Shown: piece by piece, positions 1 to 12,500 of the stretch
Numbering within the stretch: position 1 is the first letter of the stretch
How the letters are laid out: each line of letters starts with the position of its first letter
Origin: Sandaracinobacteroides saxicola
GTDB lineage: Bacteria; Pseudomonadota; Alphaproteobacteria; Sphingomonadales; Sphingomonadaceae
Length of the DNA: 64,000 bases
Reading direction: 5' to 3'
Assembly: GCF_014117445.1 (NCBI RefSeq)
Contig: NZ_CP059851.1
Span: 496,001 to 560,000, forward strand
Notes under the pieces: model-generated
What the model was told of the DNA's origin: nothing
Seen by the model: only the letters and a program-made list of their open reading frames with translations
The model's database searches: none
Made by a program: the position numbers and the translations under genes

Positions 1-2
1 TC

Positions 3-1820
3 GGCGAGTTCGCCTGGAGCCGGGTGGAGCCGGAGCCGGGGGTGTTCGACTGGGGCTGGCTGGACCGGGCGATCGACACGCTGGGCGGGGCGGGGTTGCG
101 GGTGATCCTGGGGACGCCCACGGCGACGCCGCCGAAATGGCTGGTGGATGCGGCGCCGGACATCCTGGCATGGGACCGGCAGGGCCGCGTGCGGGGGTTC
201 GGCAGCCGGCGGCATTATTGTTTCAGCAGCCAGACCTACCGGCAGGAGGCGGCGCGGATCACGCGGGCCTTTGCCGGGCGCTATGGCATGCACCCGCATG
301 TCGCGGGGTGGCAGATCGACAATGAATATGGCTGCCACGACACGACGCTGAGTTACAGCCCGGCGGCGCGCGAGGGGTTCCGGCGCTGGCTGCGGTTCAA
401 ATATCGCGACATCGCGGCGCTGAACGCGGCCTGGGGGACGGTCTTCTGGTCCCAGGACTATGGCGGGTTCGGGGCGGTGGAGCTGCCCAACCTGACGGTG
501 ACCGAGCCGAACCCGGCGCAGGTGATGGATTTCCGGCGCTATTCGTCCGAGCGGGTGGTGCGGTTCAACCAAGTGATGGCGGGAATCGTGCGCGAGCATT
601 CGCCGGGGCGCGACATCATGCACAATGTGATGGGGTTCGTGACCGATTTCGACCACCATGCGCTGGGCGCCGACCTGGATGTGACCGCCTGGGACAGCTA
701 TCCGCTGGGGTTTCTGGAGCAATATTGGTTCAGCGAGGCGGAGAAGGTGCGTTACGCGCGGACCGGGCATCCGGACATCGCGGCGTTTCACCACGACCTT
801 TATCGCGGCTGTTCGCGCGGTCGCTGGGGGGTGATCGAGCAGCAGCCGGGGCCGGTCAACTGGGCACGGCACAACCCGGCGCCGCTGCCCGGCATGGTGC
901 GGCTGTGGACGCTGGAGGCGGCGGCGCATGGGGCGGAATATGTGAGCTATTTCCGGTGGCGGCAGTTTCCGCAGGCACAGGAGGCGATGCACGCCGGATT
1001 GCAGCGGGTGGACGGGGCGGAGGCGCCGGCGGCGGCCGAGGTGCGGGCGGTGGCGGCGGAGCTGGCGGCGCTGGGGGCGCAGACGGTGGAACGGGCGCCG
1101 GTGGCGCTGATCGTCGATTATCCGGGGCTGTGGGCGATGGAGGCGCAGCCGCAGGGGGCGGACTATCGCGGGATCGAGCTGCTGTTCCGTGCCTATGAGG
1201 CGTTGCGGCGCCTGGGACTGGATGTCGATGTCGTGTCGGCGGCGGCGAATTTTTCGGACTATGCGATGGTGGTGGCGCCGGTGCTGCCCTTTGTCGACGA
1301 GGGGCTGGTCGCGCGGTTGGCGGCTTTTGAGGGGCAGGTGCTGCTGGGGCCGCGGGCGGGGAGCAAGACGGCGGATTTCGCGATCCCCGGGGCGCTGGCG
1401 CCAGGCGCGTTGCAGGCGTTGATCCCGCTGAAGGTGACGCAGGTGGAATCGCTGCGGCGGGACGTGCGGCATGCGGGCGACGGGTTCGTGGTGGAGCGCT
1501 GGCTGGAGCATGTGGAGAGCGCGCTGGCGCCGGAGCTGGCGACGGATGACGGGCATGGCGTGCTGTGGCGGCAGGGTGGCGTGCGATACCTGTCGTGCTG
1601 GCCGGATGCGGGGCTGTGGCGGGCGGCGCTGGTGGCGATGGCGGGCGAGGCGGGGGTGGCCGTGACAACGTTGCCCGACGGGGTGCGGATGCGGCGCACG
1701 GCGGAACGGATTTTCGTGTTCAACTGGGGACCGGACACGGTCGATCCACAGCCGTTTCTGGGCGACGACGATGTTACGAAAGAACTTCCGGTCGCTGGCG
1801 TGCTGATAGCGAATTGCTGA
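3..1820 (+). CDS. Beta-galactosidase, GH42 family (5' end outside window)
   Basis: Hydrolyses terminal beta-galactosides. The frame is open from the window edge, and its first residues read [13 protein letters not shown], the conserved N-terminal motif of the GH42 TIM barrel, so the true start lies upstream and the GTG at 24 is internal. The acid/base Glu is in the DNEYG motif (codon 324-326). The nucleophile Glu is in the EQQPG motif (codon 837-839). The C-terminal half fits the trimerisation and beta domains of the family. It lies near galactose dehydrogenase and KDPGal aldolase genes, which suggests the released galactose is oxidised by the De Ley-Doudoroff pathway. Substrate (lactose, galactan, plant galactosides) cannot be told. 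Family assignment is firm. Confidence 0.93.
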   Translation, partial: GEFAWSRVEPEPGVFDWGWLDRAIDTLGGAGLRVILGTPTATPPKWLVDAAPDILAWDRQGRVRGFGSRRHYCFSSQTYRQEAARITRAFAGRYGMHPHVAGWQIDNEYGCHDTTLSYSPAAREGFRRWLRFKYRDIAALNAAWGTVFWSQDYGGFGAVELPNLTVTEPNPAQVMDFRRYSSERVVRFNQVMAGIVREHSPGRDIMHNVMGFVTDFDHHALGADLDVTAWDSYPLGFLEQYWFSEAEKVRYARTGHPDIAAFHHDLYRGCSRGRWGVIEQQPGPVNWARHNPAPLPGMVRLWTLEAAAHGAEYVSYFRWRQFPQAQEAMHAGLQRVDGAEAPAAAEVRAVAAELAALGAQTVERAPVALIVDYPGLWAMEAQPQGADYRGIELLFRAYEALRRLGLDVDVVSAAANFSDYAMVVAPVLPFVDEGLVARLAAFEGQVLLGPRAGSKTADFAIPGALAPGALQALIPLKVTQVESLRRDVRHAGDGFVVERWLEHVESALAPELATDDGHGVLWRQGGVRYLSCWPDAGLWRAALVAMAGEAGVAVTTLPDGVRMRRTAERIFVFNWGPDTVDPQPFLGDDDVTKELPVAGVLIANC

Positions 1821-1900
1821 CACACGCTCTTGTTGGAATCAGTTATTTCGACTAGGAATGTGACGAAGCCTCCGGGGCGGGGGCTCAACAGGAGGACAGC

Positions 1901-2422
1901 ATGTTGAAGCAGATGGTTGTCGGCGCTTGCGCGCTGCTGGGCGCGGTGAGTGCGGATGCGGTGGTGGTAACGGTGAACGGCGCCTTCACGGCCACCGATT
2001 GGAGCGTGTATTTCGGCACGCCGTCGGCGCCGATCGATCCGCTGTTCCTGACCTATTCGGCGACGTTCGATACCGATCTCGAATATACCGACGATGCGAC
2101 CGTGCTGACGATCGGCTCGACCAATATCCCCTACGCCATCCGTTTTTCGAAGGGTGCCGGCGACGGGGCGGTACTGGTTCTGGCGACGGCGGGCGATCCG
2201 GACAGCTGCACCCATTTCACATCGACCTTCTGCGCGTTCGTGTCGGACTACATGACGGGCACGCCGACGTTCGTCGAGCAGTCCCCGGCGGATGGTGGCG
2301 GCTGGGTTGCCGGCACGATCACCGGCGGGGTGGTGCCGGAGCCGGCGACCTGGGCGATGATGATCGCGGGCTTTGGCCTGGTGGGTGGCGCCATGCGTCG
2401 CCGCCGGATGGTTGCAGTCTGA
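1901..2422 (+). CDS. PEPxxWA-CTERM sorting domain protein
   Basis: A 173-residue secreted protein. It has an N-terminal signal peptide (residues about 1-21) and a C-terminal sorting tail of PEPATWAMM, a hydrophobic helix and RRRR, the PEPxxWA variant typical of sphingomonads. By family knowledge the tail is recognised by an exosortase and the protein is placed at the cell surface. The middle part is rich in beta-forming and small residues, with a Cys pair around residues 105-113, and I recognise no domain. A Shine-Dalgarno AGGAGG-like sequence (1891-1896) precedes the ATG. It ends one base before the convergent dehydrogenase gene. No function can be given beyond surface location. Confidence 0.85.
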   Translation: MLKQMVVGACALLGAVSADAVVVTVNGAFTATDWSVYFGTPSAPIDPLFLTYSATFDTDLEYTDDATVLTIGSTNIPYAIRFSKGAGDGAVLVLATAGDPDSCTHFTSTFCAFVSDYMTGTPTFVEQSPADGGGWVAGTITGGVVPEPATWAMMIAGFGLVGGAMRRRRMVAV

Positions 2423-2423
2423 G

Positions 2424-3308
2424 CTAGGGTGCGGCGGCGAAGGCTGCCTCAACAATGATGAGAGGGGAAAGGTCGGCGTCCGAGGCGCCGGCCTTTTCCA
2501 GTGCGGCGAAGCGGGCGTAGAGGCGCTGATATTCGGGCAGGTGGGGGGTTTCGACCAGGGTGCCGTCGACGTGGAGGGTGGCGCCGCCGTTCGACAGGAG
2601 CAGGGGGCCTTCGCGGGTGTCGAAGGCGATGTCCCAGGTTTCGGTGGCGACGGGCGACCAGTCGAAATGGGCGTGGACGGGGATGCCGGCTTGCGAGAAA
2701 TCGAGGGTGGCGATGATCGGCATGGGCTTGCCGGGGGGGCGGATCAGGTGGGCGGACTGCATGCGAGTGTCGCCAGGGACGAGGCTGGTGAGGATGGAGA
2801 GGGCGTTGATGCCGGGGTCGAAGACGCCGAAGCCGCCCGGCTGCCACACCCAGTCCTGGCCGGGGTGCCATTTGTTGACGTCTTCGCGCCAGACGATGCG
2901 GACGGCGGTGATGGTGCGGGTTCTGAGGAGCTCGCGGGCGGCGTCGACGGCGGCGTTCTCGCGGGCGTGCCAGGTGGCGAACAGGGTGAGGGGGCCGGCG
3001 GCGGCGACCAGGGCTTCGGCCTGTGCCACGGTGGCGGCCGGGGGTTTTTCCAGCATGACGTGCCAGCCGCGCGCGAGCGCCTCCATCGCGGTGGCGAAGC
3101 GTTCGGCGGGGCGGTTGGCGAGGCTGATGGCGTCCACGGAAAGCCCGCTTTCGGCGAGTGCGGCGAGGCTGGGGAAGACCGGGACGCCGGGCGGGCCTTC
3201 GCCGCGGCGGCTGATGACGGCGGCCAGCGTGACGCCGGGGGTGGCGGCGATGGCGGGGACGTGGCTGTCGGCGGCGATCTTGCCATAGCCGAGGAGGGCG
3301 ATGTTCAT
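2424..3308 (-). CDS. D-galactose 1-dehydrogenase-like Gfo/Idh/MocA oxidoreductase
   Basis: 294 residues. The N-terminal Rossmann fold begins with the LGYGKIAADSHVPAI dinucleotide-binding motif (residues 5-19). The EKPP motif (about residue 94) holds the family's catalytic Lys, and the Gfo/Idh/MocA C-terminal domain contains DPGINAL. It resembles the galactose dehydrogenases that oxidise D-galactose to galactonolactone with NAD(P)+. Its start overlaps the stop of dgoA by four bases (ATGA), so the two are translationally coupled. With the beta-galactosidase and dgoA this supports the De Ley-Doudoroff route. The exact sugar (galactose versus fucose or arabinose) is inferred from context. Confidence 0.8.
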   Translation of the reverse strand: MNIALLGYGKIAADSHVPAIAATPGVTLAAVISRRGEGPPGVPVFPSLAALAESGLSVDAISLANRPAERFATAMEALARGWHVMLEKPPAATVAQAEALVAAAGPLTLFATWHARENAAVDAARELLRTRTITAVRIVWREDVNKWHPGQDWVWQPGGFGVFDPGINALSILTSLVPGDTRMQSAHLIRPPGKPMPIIATLDFSQAGIPVHAHFDWSPVATETWDIAFDTREGPLLLSNGGATLHVDGTLVETPHLPEYQRLYARFAALEKAGASDADLSPLIIVEAAFAAAP

Positions 3309-3922
3309 GACGCTGCCCAGGCGGCGGCAAGGGTGGCGGCGCGGGCGGCGACGGTGGTGGCGCTGTCGCCGGGGCGGTAGAGGCTGCCGCCGAGGCCGAA
3401 GCCGGTGGCGCCGGCGGCGCGCCAGGGGGCCATGGTGGTGGCGTCGATGCCGCCGACGGGGAGGAGGGGGACGGGAGGCAGGACGGCGCGCAGGGCCTTG
3501 AGGGCGGCGGGGCTGCTGGCTTCGGCGGGGAAGAGTTTGAGGGCGTGGGCGCCGGCGTCGAGCGCGGCGAAGCCTTCCGTGGCGGTGGCGACGCCGGGGA
3601 GGCTGGTGAGGCCGGCGGCGACGGTGGCGCGGATGGTGGCGGGGTTCATGTTGGGGGAGACGATGAGGCGGCCGCCGGCGGCGGCGACGGCGGCCACCTG
3701 GTCCGGCGTGAGGACCGTGCCGGCGCCGATCAGGGCGCGGGGGCCGGCGAGTGCCGAGAGGCGGGCGATGCTGGTGAGCGGGTCGGGCGAGTTGAGCGGG
3801 ATTTCGATGAGGGTGAAGCCGGCCTCGATGAGGGCGGTGCCGATGGCGTCGATCTCGGCGGGGGTGATGCCGCGCAGGATGGCGACGAGCGGGAGGCGGG
3901 CGAGGGCGGTTTCAAGGTCCAT
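3305..3922 (-). CDS. dgoA: 2-dehydro-3-deoxy-6-phosphogalactonate aldolase
   Basis: 205 residues, class I KDPG/KDPGal aldolase. It cleaves 2-keto-3-deoxy-6-phosphogalactonate to pyruvate and glyceraldehyde-3-phosphate. Motifs: LPLVAILRGI at the N-terminus, EIPLNSP with the catalytic Glu, GAGTVL, and ALKLFPAE with the Schiff-base Lys. The LNSP and LKLFP forms match E. coli DgoA better than Eda. The start chosen is the ATG at 3922 (MDLETALARLP); an upstream in-frame ATG would only add a Pro-rich tail. First gene of a two-gene minus-strand operon with galactose dehydrogenase. dgoK and dgoD are not in the window. Confidence 0.88.
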   Translation of the reverse strand: MDLETALARLPLVAILRGITPAEIDAIGTALIEAGFTLIEIPLNSPDPLTSIARLSALAGPRALIGAGTVLTPDQVAAVAAAGGRLIVSPNMNPATIRATVAAGLTSLPGVATATEGFAALDAGAHALKLFPAEASSPAALKALRAVLPPVPLLPVGGIDATTMAPWRAAGATGFGLGGSLYRPGDSATTVAARAATLAAAWAAS

Positions 3923-3987
3923 GCGGGGTGTCTCCGATGGCGGCGGGGCGGGCTTTGGCTGTTGCATGTTGGGGTGTGGTGCGCGCA

Positions 3988-4039
3988 GGCCCCCTCCCGC
4001 TCGCTTCGCGAGTCGCCTCCCCCGCGAGCGGGGGAGGGG
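3988..4039. repeat. Dispersed GC-rich palindromic intergenic repeat, copy 1
   Basis: GGCCCCCTCCCGCTCGCTTC followed by GCGAGTCGCCTCCCCCGCGAGCGGGGGAGGGG. It contains the small hairpin CTCGCTTCGCGAG and a longer hairpin CCCCCGCGAGCGGGGG. Close relatives occur at 9328, 20784, 22936 and 32158, and in 23160-23300. It lies between dgoA and fdxA. Confidence 0.8.
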
Positions 4040-4088
4040 CTCCCCGGTCGACGTTGCCGAGACCTCTCCCGGTTAATGGGGACGAGCG

Positions 4089-4424
4089 TCAGCCCTTGCC
4101 GGGTTCGGGGCTGAAGTGGGCGTCGTATTTGCCCGGGACGCCCTTGAAATCGTCGGCGTCGGCGGGGGTTTCGCCCTTGACGGTGACGTTGGGCCATTCG
4201 GCGCTGAATTTGGCGTTGAGCTCGGCCCATTTTTCGAGGTTGGGTTCGGTGTCGGGCACGATCGCCTCGGCCGGGCATTCGGGTTCGCAGACGCCGCAGT
4301 CGATGCACTCATTGGGGTTGATGACGAGCATGTTCTCGCCTTCGTAGAAGCAGTCGACCGGGCACACCTCGACGCAATCCATATATTTGCACTTGATGCA
4401 GGCTTCGGTCACGACATAGGCCAT
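4089..4424 (-). CDS. fdxA: 7Fe ferredoxin FdxA ([3Fe-4S][4Fe-4S])
   Basis: 111-residue bacterial ferredoxin, a small cytoplasmic electron carrier. The N-terminal half has the two Cys clusters: [18 protein letters not shown] (residues 9-26) and [12 protein letters not shown] (residues 40-51). The extended C-terminal tail is typical of FdxA in alphaproteobacteria. A strong AAGGAG ribosome site precedes the ATG. It is the last gene of helicase / S4 protein / fdxA on the minus strand, a common neighbourhood in sphingomonads and rhizobia. Confidence 0.96.
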   Translation of the reverse strand: MAYVVTEACIKCKYMDCVEVCPVDCFYEGENMLVINPNECIDCGVCEPECPAEAIVPDTEPNLEKWAELNAKFSAEWPNVTVKGETPADADDFKGVPGKYDAHFSPEPGKG

Positions 4425-4478
4425 CGGGCGCGCTCCTTGGGTGTTCGGATAGAGCGCTAGCTTTGCCGCCGTGAGGCG

Positions 4479-4766
4479 TCAACAGGCGGCCATGCGTTGC
4501 GTCATCAGGCTGGTGTAATGTTCCTGCGCCTCGGTGAAGGGCCCGCGGCGGTGGGGGAGGCCCTCGACGCGGACGACGACGATGTCGTCGCCGCGGGGGA
4601 AGCTGACGACGCTGCCCGGCCGGACGAGGGCGCTGGGGCGGTCGATGACGCGGCCGTCGAGGCGGAGGCGGCGGCTTTCGCACAGCGATTGCGCCGAGCT
4701 GCGCGACTGCGCGAGGCGGGCGAACCAGAGGAACTTGTCGATTCTCAAGCCCGGACCATAGACCAT
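4479..4766 (-). CDS. S4-domain RNA-binding protein (Hsp15/HslR-like)
   Basis: 95 residues, almost entirely one S4 RNA-binding domain: LRIDKFLWFARLAQSRSSAQ (residues 7-26), then the RLRLDGRVIDRPSALVRPG core. HslR-type proteins bind stalled large ribosomal subunits; whether that holds here is inference. It starts three bases after the helicase stop codon, so it is cotranscribed with it, and fdxA follows 54 bases on. Conserved association with the helicase and ferredoxin supports a real gene. Confidence 0.88.
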   Translation of the reverse strand: MVYGPGLRIDKFLWFARLAQSRSSAQSLCESRRLRLDGRVIDRPSALVRPGSVVSFPRGDDIVVVRVEGLPHRRGPFTEAQEHYTSLMTQRMAAC

Positions 4767-4769
4767 AAG

Positions 4770-7295
<2,526 letters not shown>

Positions 7296-7771
7296 GCCGG
7301 GGCTGACGCGGCACGCCGCCGGCGGTTCCCGGTGGCGGTGGTCAAAACGAAACGCCGTTTTGCAGCAACGCGCATCACCTTTCTGATGCCCTACCCAGAT
7401 ATGGTGTCACAGGGCGTTTCCCGACGCAAGTGATGGATATGTGACGGCGGCAACGGAAGTGCGGGGCGTTGCGCCGCTGCCACAGCCGGGCTGCGCCGAA
7501 ACGTGCGGGTTCCACGATGAAATAACGGCTCATCGCGTGCAGATACCGGATCGTCGCAGGAAGGAATCGGCCGGCCGCAGGGCATTTGACATTTTTTATC
7601 AAATTCTTGTCTAACGGCATCGCGCATGGGCGAGGTTCTGGTCGGACATGGAATCCCTGGCCCTGAGCAATAAAAGCCCGGTGGAGGGCCGATAAAGACT
7701 TATCCGGGAATAAAGGGTCGCTTTTGTTTCAGCCACTGACACGCGGTTGGGAGACGGGGGATGGGAACGGC
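7296..7771. other. Intergenic region between divergent helicase and M23 genes, with a possible promoter
   Basis: No convincing gene. It is more A+T-rich than the neighbours around 7570-7620. A perfect -35 hexamer TTGACA (7586-7591) is followed 18 bases later by TCTAAC (7610-7615), a plausible sigma-70-type promoter for the M23 gene, with a leader of about 150 nt. This is a pattern match only. A short open frame at 7375-7620 on the minus strand lacks a convincing ribosome site. Confidence 0.4.
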
Positions 7772-9241
7772 ATGACGGGCGGCACGCTCGCGCTGGCGCC
7801 CTCCGTCCTTCCGCGCGCGCCGGCGATCGACTGGCAGCGGGCGCTGCCCAAACGGGCCACGCTGGAGCGGATGGCCGCCGGCCTGTCCCACGGCGAGCTG
7901 ACGGTCGACCTGGGGCGGGCCATCGGCAGCGCCCTGTGGTGGCGCGGGGCGGCGACGCTGGCGCTGCTGCTGGCGGGGGCCGGCATGATCGCGCTGCGGC
8001 CGGCGGCGATCCCGGGCGATGCGCCGCCCGCCTTCAGCCCGGCGCAGGTGGAGGAGCGGGCGGCGGACCGCATTTCGCCGCTGGCGCTGGGCGGGGCGAC
8101 CGGGCGGATGACGCCGGCGACGAAGGCGGTGGAGCGGCTGGCGGAGCCGCCGGAGCGGCCGCGCATCGAGGTGACGGCGAAGCTGGGGGCGGTGGACAGC
8201 ATCGAGGGCGCGTTGCGGCGCGCCGGGGTGGGGCGCAAGGATATCGCCGAGGTGATGCGGATGGTGTCCTCCGCCGCCAATGTGCGGCGGGTGAAGCCGG
8301 GCACCGAGTTCGAGCTGGTGCTGGGGCGGCGGGAGGCGAAATCGCAGCCGCGGCCGCTGGATGCGCTGGCGTTCCGGGCGGCGCTGGAGCTGCGGTTGAG
8401 CATCACGCGCAACATGCAGGGGACGCTGGTGATGCAGCGGATCCCGATCAAGGTGGACGAGACGCCCTTGCGGGTCAGTGGCACGGTGGGGCGGTCGCTC
8501 TATGCCGCGGCGCGCTCGGCGGGGCTGCCGGCCGGCGTGGTGGCGGATTACATCAAGCAGATGAGCTATGTGGTGGACTTCCAGCGCGAGGTGCGCGGGA
8601 AGGACCGGTTCGACATGGTGATCGAGCACCGGCGGGCGGAGACCGGGGAGACCGAGATGGGCCGGCTGCTCTATGCGGGCCTGGTGAACGACGGCGAGCA
8701 GGTGAGCCTGATGCGCTGGGGCAAGGACGGGGCCTTCTGGCGGAGCAATGGCGAGAGCGCCAAGAAGGGGCTGATCAAGACGCCGATCGACGGCGCGCGC
8801 ATGTCGAGCGGGTTCGGCATGCGGCTGCATCCGGTGCTGGGATACAGCCGGCTGCACCAGGGGGTGGATTTCGCGGCGCCGACGGGGACGCCGGTGATGG
8901 CGGCGGCGGCGGGGCGGGTGACGTTCAGCGGCTGGCACGGCGGGCATGGCAATTATGTGCGCGTGCAGCACCGGCCGGGGCTGGAGACGGCCTATGCCCA
9001 TCTGTCGCGGCTGAACGTCCGCAACGGGCAGATGGTGGGGCAGGGGCAGATCATCGGGCTGGTGGGCTCGACCGGGCTGTCGACGGGGCCGCACCTGCAT
9101 TATGAGGTTTGGATGAACGGGCGGGCGGTGGATCCGCGCAGCGCCAGGCTGCCGCTGAGCGCCAAGCTGGCGGCGGGCGAGATGGGGCGGTTCAAGGCGC
9201 AGATGGCGCGGTTGCGGGGGCTGACGCCGGCGGGTCGGTAG
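7772..9241 (+). CDS. M23 family metallopeptidase (peptidoglycan endopeptidase-like)
   Basis: 489 residues from the ATG at 7772 (MTGGTLALAPS), which has a GGAG-rich ribosome site. A TTG 16 codons upstream is also open. One membrane segment lies about 65-90 residues in, so the protein is anchored with a periplasmic bulk. The central part fits a LysM/OapA-like adaptor. The C-terminal M23 domain shows HQGVDFAAP (zinc His and Asp), the loop GWHGGHGNYVRV, and the HLHYE zinc motif. All metal-binding residues are present, so it is probably active as a D,D-endopeptidase on cell-wall cross-links rather than a LytM-type activator. Monocistronic, upstream of the giant autotransporter. Confidence 0.9.
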   Translation: MTGGTLALAPSVLPRAPAIDWQRALPKRATLERMAAGLSHGELTVDLGRAIGSALWWRGAATLALLLAGAGMIALRPAAIPGDAPPAFSPAQVEERAADRISPLALGGATGRMTPATKAVERLAEPPERPRIEVTAKLGAVDSIEGALRRAGVGRKDIAEVMRMVSSAANVRRVKPGTEFELVLGRREAKSQPRPLDALAFRAALELRLSITRNMQGTLVMQRIPIKVDETPLRVSGTVGRSLYAAARSAGLPAGVVADYIKQMSYVVDFQREVRGKDRFDMVIEHRRAETGETEMGRLLYAGLVNDGEQVSLMRWGKDGAFWRSNGESAKKGLIKTPIDGARMSSGFGMRLHPVLGYSRLHQGVDFAAPTGTPVMAAAAGRVTFSGWHGGHGNYVRVQHRPGLETAYAHLSRLNVRNGQMVGQGQIIGLVGSTGLSTGPHLHYEVWMNGRAVDPRSARLPLSAKLAAGEMGRFKAQMARLRGLTPAGR

Positions 9242-9518
9242 ATGCCCCTGGCGCGTGAGGGTGCTTCGACAGGCTCAGCATGAGCGGGTTTGGGGTGATG
9301 CCGTTGGTCTGAGGGAGTGGGCAGTGCTGGCCCCCCCGCTCGCGTTCCGTGAATCGCTCCCCGGTCGCTTCGCTGGCCTTCGGCGCCGGGGGAGAGCGGG
9401 GTTCCGCTGTGACGTCGGCAGAAAAGCCGCCGCGAAAAATGCACCCAGATTTCGACACTGTCTGTGGCCGGCGAACATATCTTACATTTCATCCAACAGC
9501 GGGATGAAGGACAAGATC
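9242..9518. repeat. Intergenic region with two dispersed repeat types
   Basis: 9258-9290 contains CTTCGACAGGCTCAGCATGA, a motif that is widespread in sphingomonad and related intergenic DNA. 9328-9401 is a diverged member of the GC-rich repeat family (CCCCCCGCTCGCGTTCCGTG, then CTTCGCTGGCCTTCGGCGCC, then GGGGGAGAGCGGGG). An open frame runs through both and joins the autotransporter frame, but it is probably untranslated. Confidence 0.6.
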
Positions 9519-12500
9519 ATGCAATCCAACGGGATTTCGCGTGCGGGGGCGATTGTCTCTGGCAAGGGGCGTGCGGCGGGGCCGATGCGGTGGCTGGCGT
9601 CGACGGCGCTGGTGGCGCTTGCGGCGCCGGGGGTGGCGCAGGTGCGGGAGGCGGCGGTGACGCTGACCGCGGGCGACGATGTGCGGGTGGTGCCGGGGGC
9701 GAGCCGCGCGCTGGCGCCGGCGGCCGTGGCGGGGCTGGTGCCGCTGGCGACGGTGGTGGGCGTCGAGGCGCTGGCGGGCCATGACGATGTCACGCTGAAG
9801 GGGCGTTCGACGCTGACGGCGGAGGTGAAGCCGGCGCGCAATTATCTGACCCTGCCGGGTGGCAGCCAGCTGGGGGCGTTCTTGGCTGCGCCGCTGAACG
9901 CGGCGATGGCGATCGGGGTGGATGGCGGGTTGGGAAACGACCGGCTGGTGAATGTCGACATGCTGACGGTGCGCGGCATCGGCAATTTCTCGCAGGCGAA
10001 CTTCAGCGTCTCCAACCCCGGCCTGCCGGCGGGGCTGGGCGGGGTGTCGACCGACAGCCGGCTGGACGCGGGGGCGATCGGCCTGCTGGGGGGCGGCGGC
10101 AGCAATGTGCTGATCAACCAGGGAAGCATGACGGTTGAGGGCAGTGCCGAGGCGACGCGGCTGTCGATGGCGCTCGACATGGCCAAGCTGAGCGATCCGG
10201 TGCAGAACCTGACGGCGAATGCGCTGGGTGTCGGCCTGATGTCCGGCGGCGCGGGTGATGCGCTGCGCAACGAGGCCGGCGCGACCATCACCGCCGGCGC
10301 GAAGGCGAAGGCGACCTCGATCGGGATTTCGGTGAGCGGGGTGGAGATCAGCAGCCCGTCCAGCGCCAGCGTGGCGAACGCGCGGGCCGAGGGGATGCGC
10401 GGCGACAGGGGGGCCGACACGCTGGCGAACGCCGGCAGCCTGGTGGTGAGCGCGGAATCGGACGTGTTCGTCGGCAGCCTGTCGGTGAGCCCGAATTCCC
10501 TGACCCTGCCGACCGTGGTGATCCCGGACAATCCGGTAGAATCGAACGCCTCCTCACGGGCGCTGGGGATGGTGGGCTGGGGCGGCAATGACGCGCTGAC
10601 CAACAGTGGCACCATCAGCCTGACGGCGGACACGGATTTCATCACCGGCAGCATCTCGATCGTGGATCGGGTGTTCGACCTGAGCGGCATCGACACGCTG
10701 GTGACGCCGCCGGGTCCGCCCACGGAGCCGACCGGCGGGTCGAACGCGCGGGTGGTGGGCATGCTGGGCGACGGGGCCGGGGTGGGCGACGGCAATGACC
10801 GGCTGGACAACAGCGGGCTGATCACGGGGGCGGCGACGGCGACGGTCAGCAACCTGTCGATCATCATCGCGGCGCCGATCAATTCGATGACGGGGACGAG
10901 CGACAATGCGCTGTCGACGATCTTGGACTTCGTGTCGGTGGGGATCGGCAACGGGCCATCGGCGAGCGCGCTGGCGTTCGCGGACGGGATGGTGGGCGGC
11001 GGCGGCGGCGACCGGCTGCGCAACGCCGGCAGCATCCTCTTGGGCAGCAGCGCGACGGCGCAGACCGGGTCGGTCAGTCTGGACGTGCTGGGCTTCATCG
11101 AGGACGCGGGCGGCGGCGGTGGCGGTGGCGGTGGCGGTGGCGGTGGCGGCGGTGGCGGTGGGGGCGGCGGCAGTTCGCCGGACTTCAACCTTTCGCTGTC
11201 GGTCTACAACACCAGCACGCTGGCCTCGGCGCGGTCGGTGGGGATGGACGGCGGCAATGGCGCCGACCTTCTTGAAACGACGGCGGGCAGCGTGACCAGT
11301 GCGGGGTCCAACGCGCTGGCGCAGAATCTGGACGGGGCGGTGACGGTGAATGTCAGCACCGACGACCAGCAGTTCAACGTCGGCGGCTCGGCGCTGTTCA
11401 CGCGCATCTGGGCCGGGGCGGAGTCGGTGGGCATCGATGGCGGCGCGGGGGCGGATTCGATCCTGTCGGGCGGCACGGTGTTGAGCCAGGCGACGGCGGC
11501 GGCGAAGGCGCTGTCCGTCAACGCCAATGTGCAGGTGCAGGGCAGCGGGCTGTCGCTGTCGGCGAATTTCCTGGACATGGCGCTGATCGCCGACGGCGGC
11601 GCGACGGGGATTCGCGCGCTGGATCATGGCGACCTGGTGCGGTCGGGCGCGGTCGGCGCGGTGGCGGACGCCAGCGTGCAGTCCCTGGGGGTGTCTGCCG
11701 GGGTGACGGTGGCGAAGGAGCAGGGGCTGGTCGGATCGGGCAGCATGGTGACCGCCGGGCAGACGGCGACCGCGGTGGCGCGCGGCATCGACCGGGCAAG
11801 CGCGGAGCTGGTGCCGGGGCGGGGTGCCGGCGGCAGCCTGCCGGGGCAGACGGTGGTGGCGGAGAATGCCGCGCTGACCGCGGCGGCGACGTCGGACGTC
11901 AGCCGGATCGTGGTGGCGGCGAATGTCACCTTCGCCAAGGAGGGCGTGGCGCTGGGCGCGACCGTGCTGGACCTCGACAATGTCAGCAGCGCCGATGCGG
12001 CGGGATTCACGGGCGGATTGCAGGCGGACCGGGTGACGCTGGGGGGCGACCTGCGCGCGACGGCGGCGGCGGACGGGTTGTCGACGCAGACCGGCGTGAC
12101 GGTGGGGCTGGCGGACAGCGGCGTGGCGGCGGGGGTGACGGTGCTGCGCTCCGACGCGACATCGGCCGCGGGCGCGGTCGGCGCGACGCTGGGCGGGGGC
12201 GATGATGTGCTGGTGATGCGCGGCGGCACGGCGACGGCGACGAGCGACAACACCAACAATGTCAATGCGGTGACGGTGTCGGGCGCGAACAATGGCGTGG
12301 GGCTGGGAGCCTCGCTGGCGTCGCTGGCGACGGCGTCGGAGGCGGTGGCGACGCTGGTGGACGCCGGTGATGGCGCGGACAGCGTGAGCGTGGCCAAGGA
12401 TGTGAGCGCGAAGGCGGATGCCGAGGCGGATGTGGTGGTGGTGGGTGTGACCCTGTCCGGCGCGGTGAATGGCGTGGGCGCCGGGGCGACGCTGGCGCAG

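Noticed and set aside
4425-4478. Terminator between the S4 gene and fdxA
   Set aside because: No stem followed by a T-run could be found on the minus strand; the short gap fits cotranscription.
7375-7620. 81-residue open frame on the minus strand
   Set aside because: No ribosome site, no recognisable sequence features, located in the helicase leader region.
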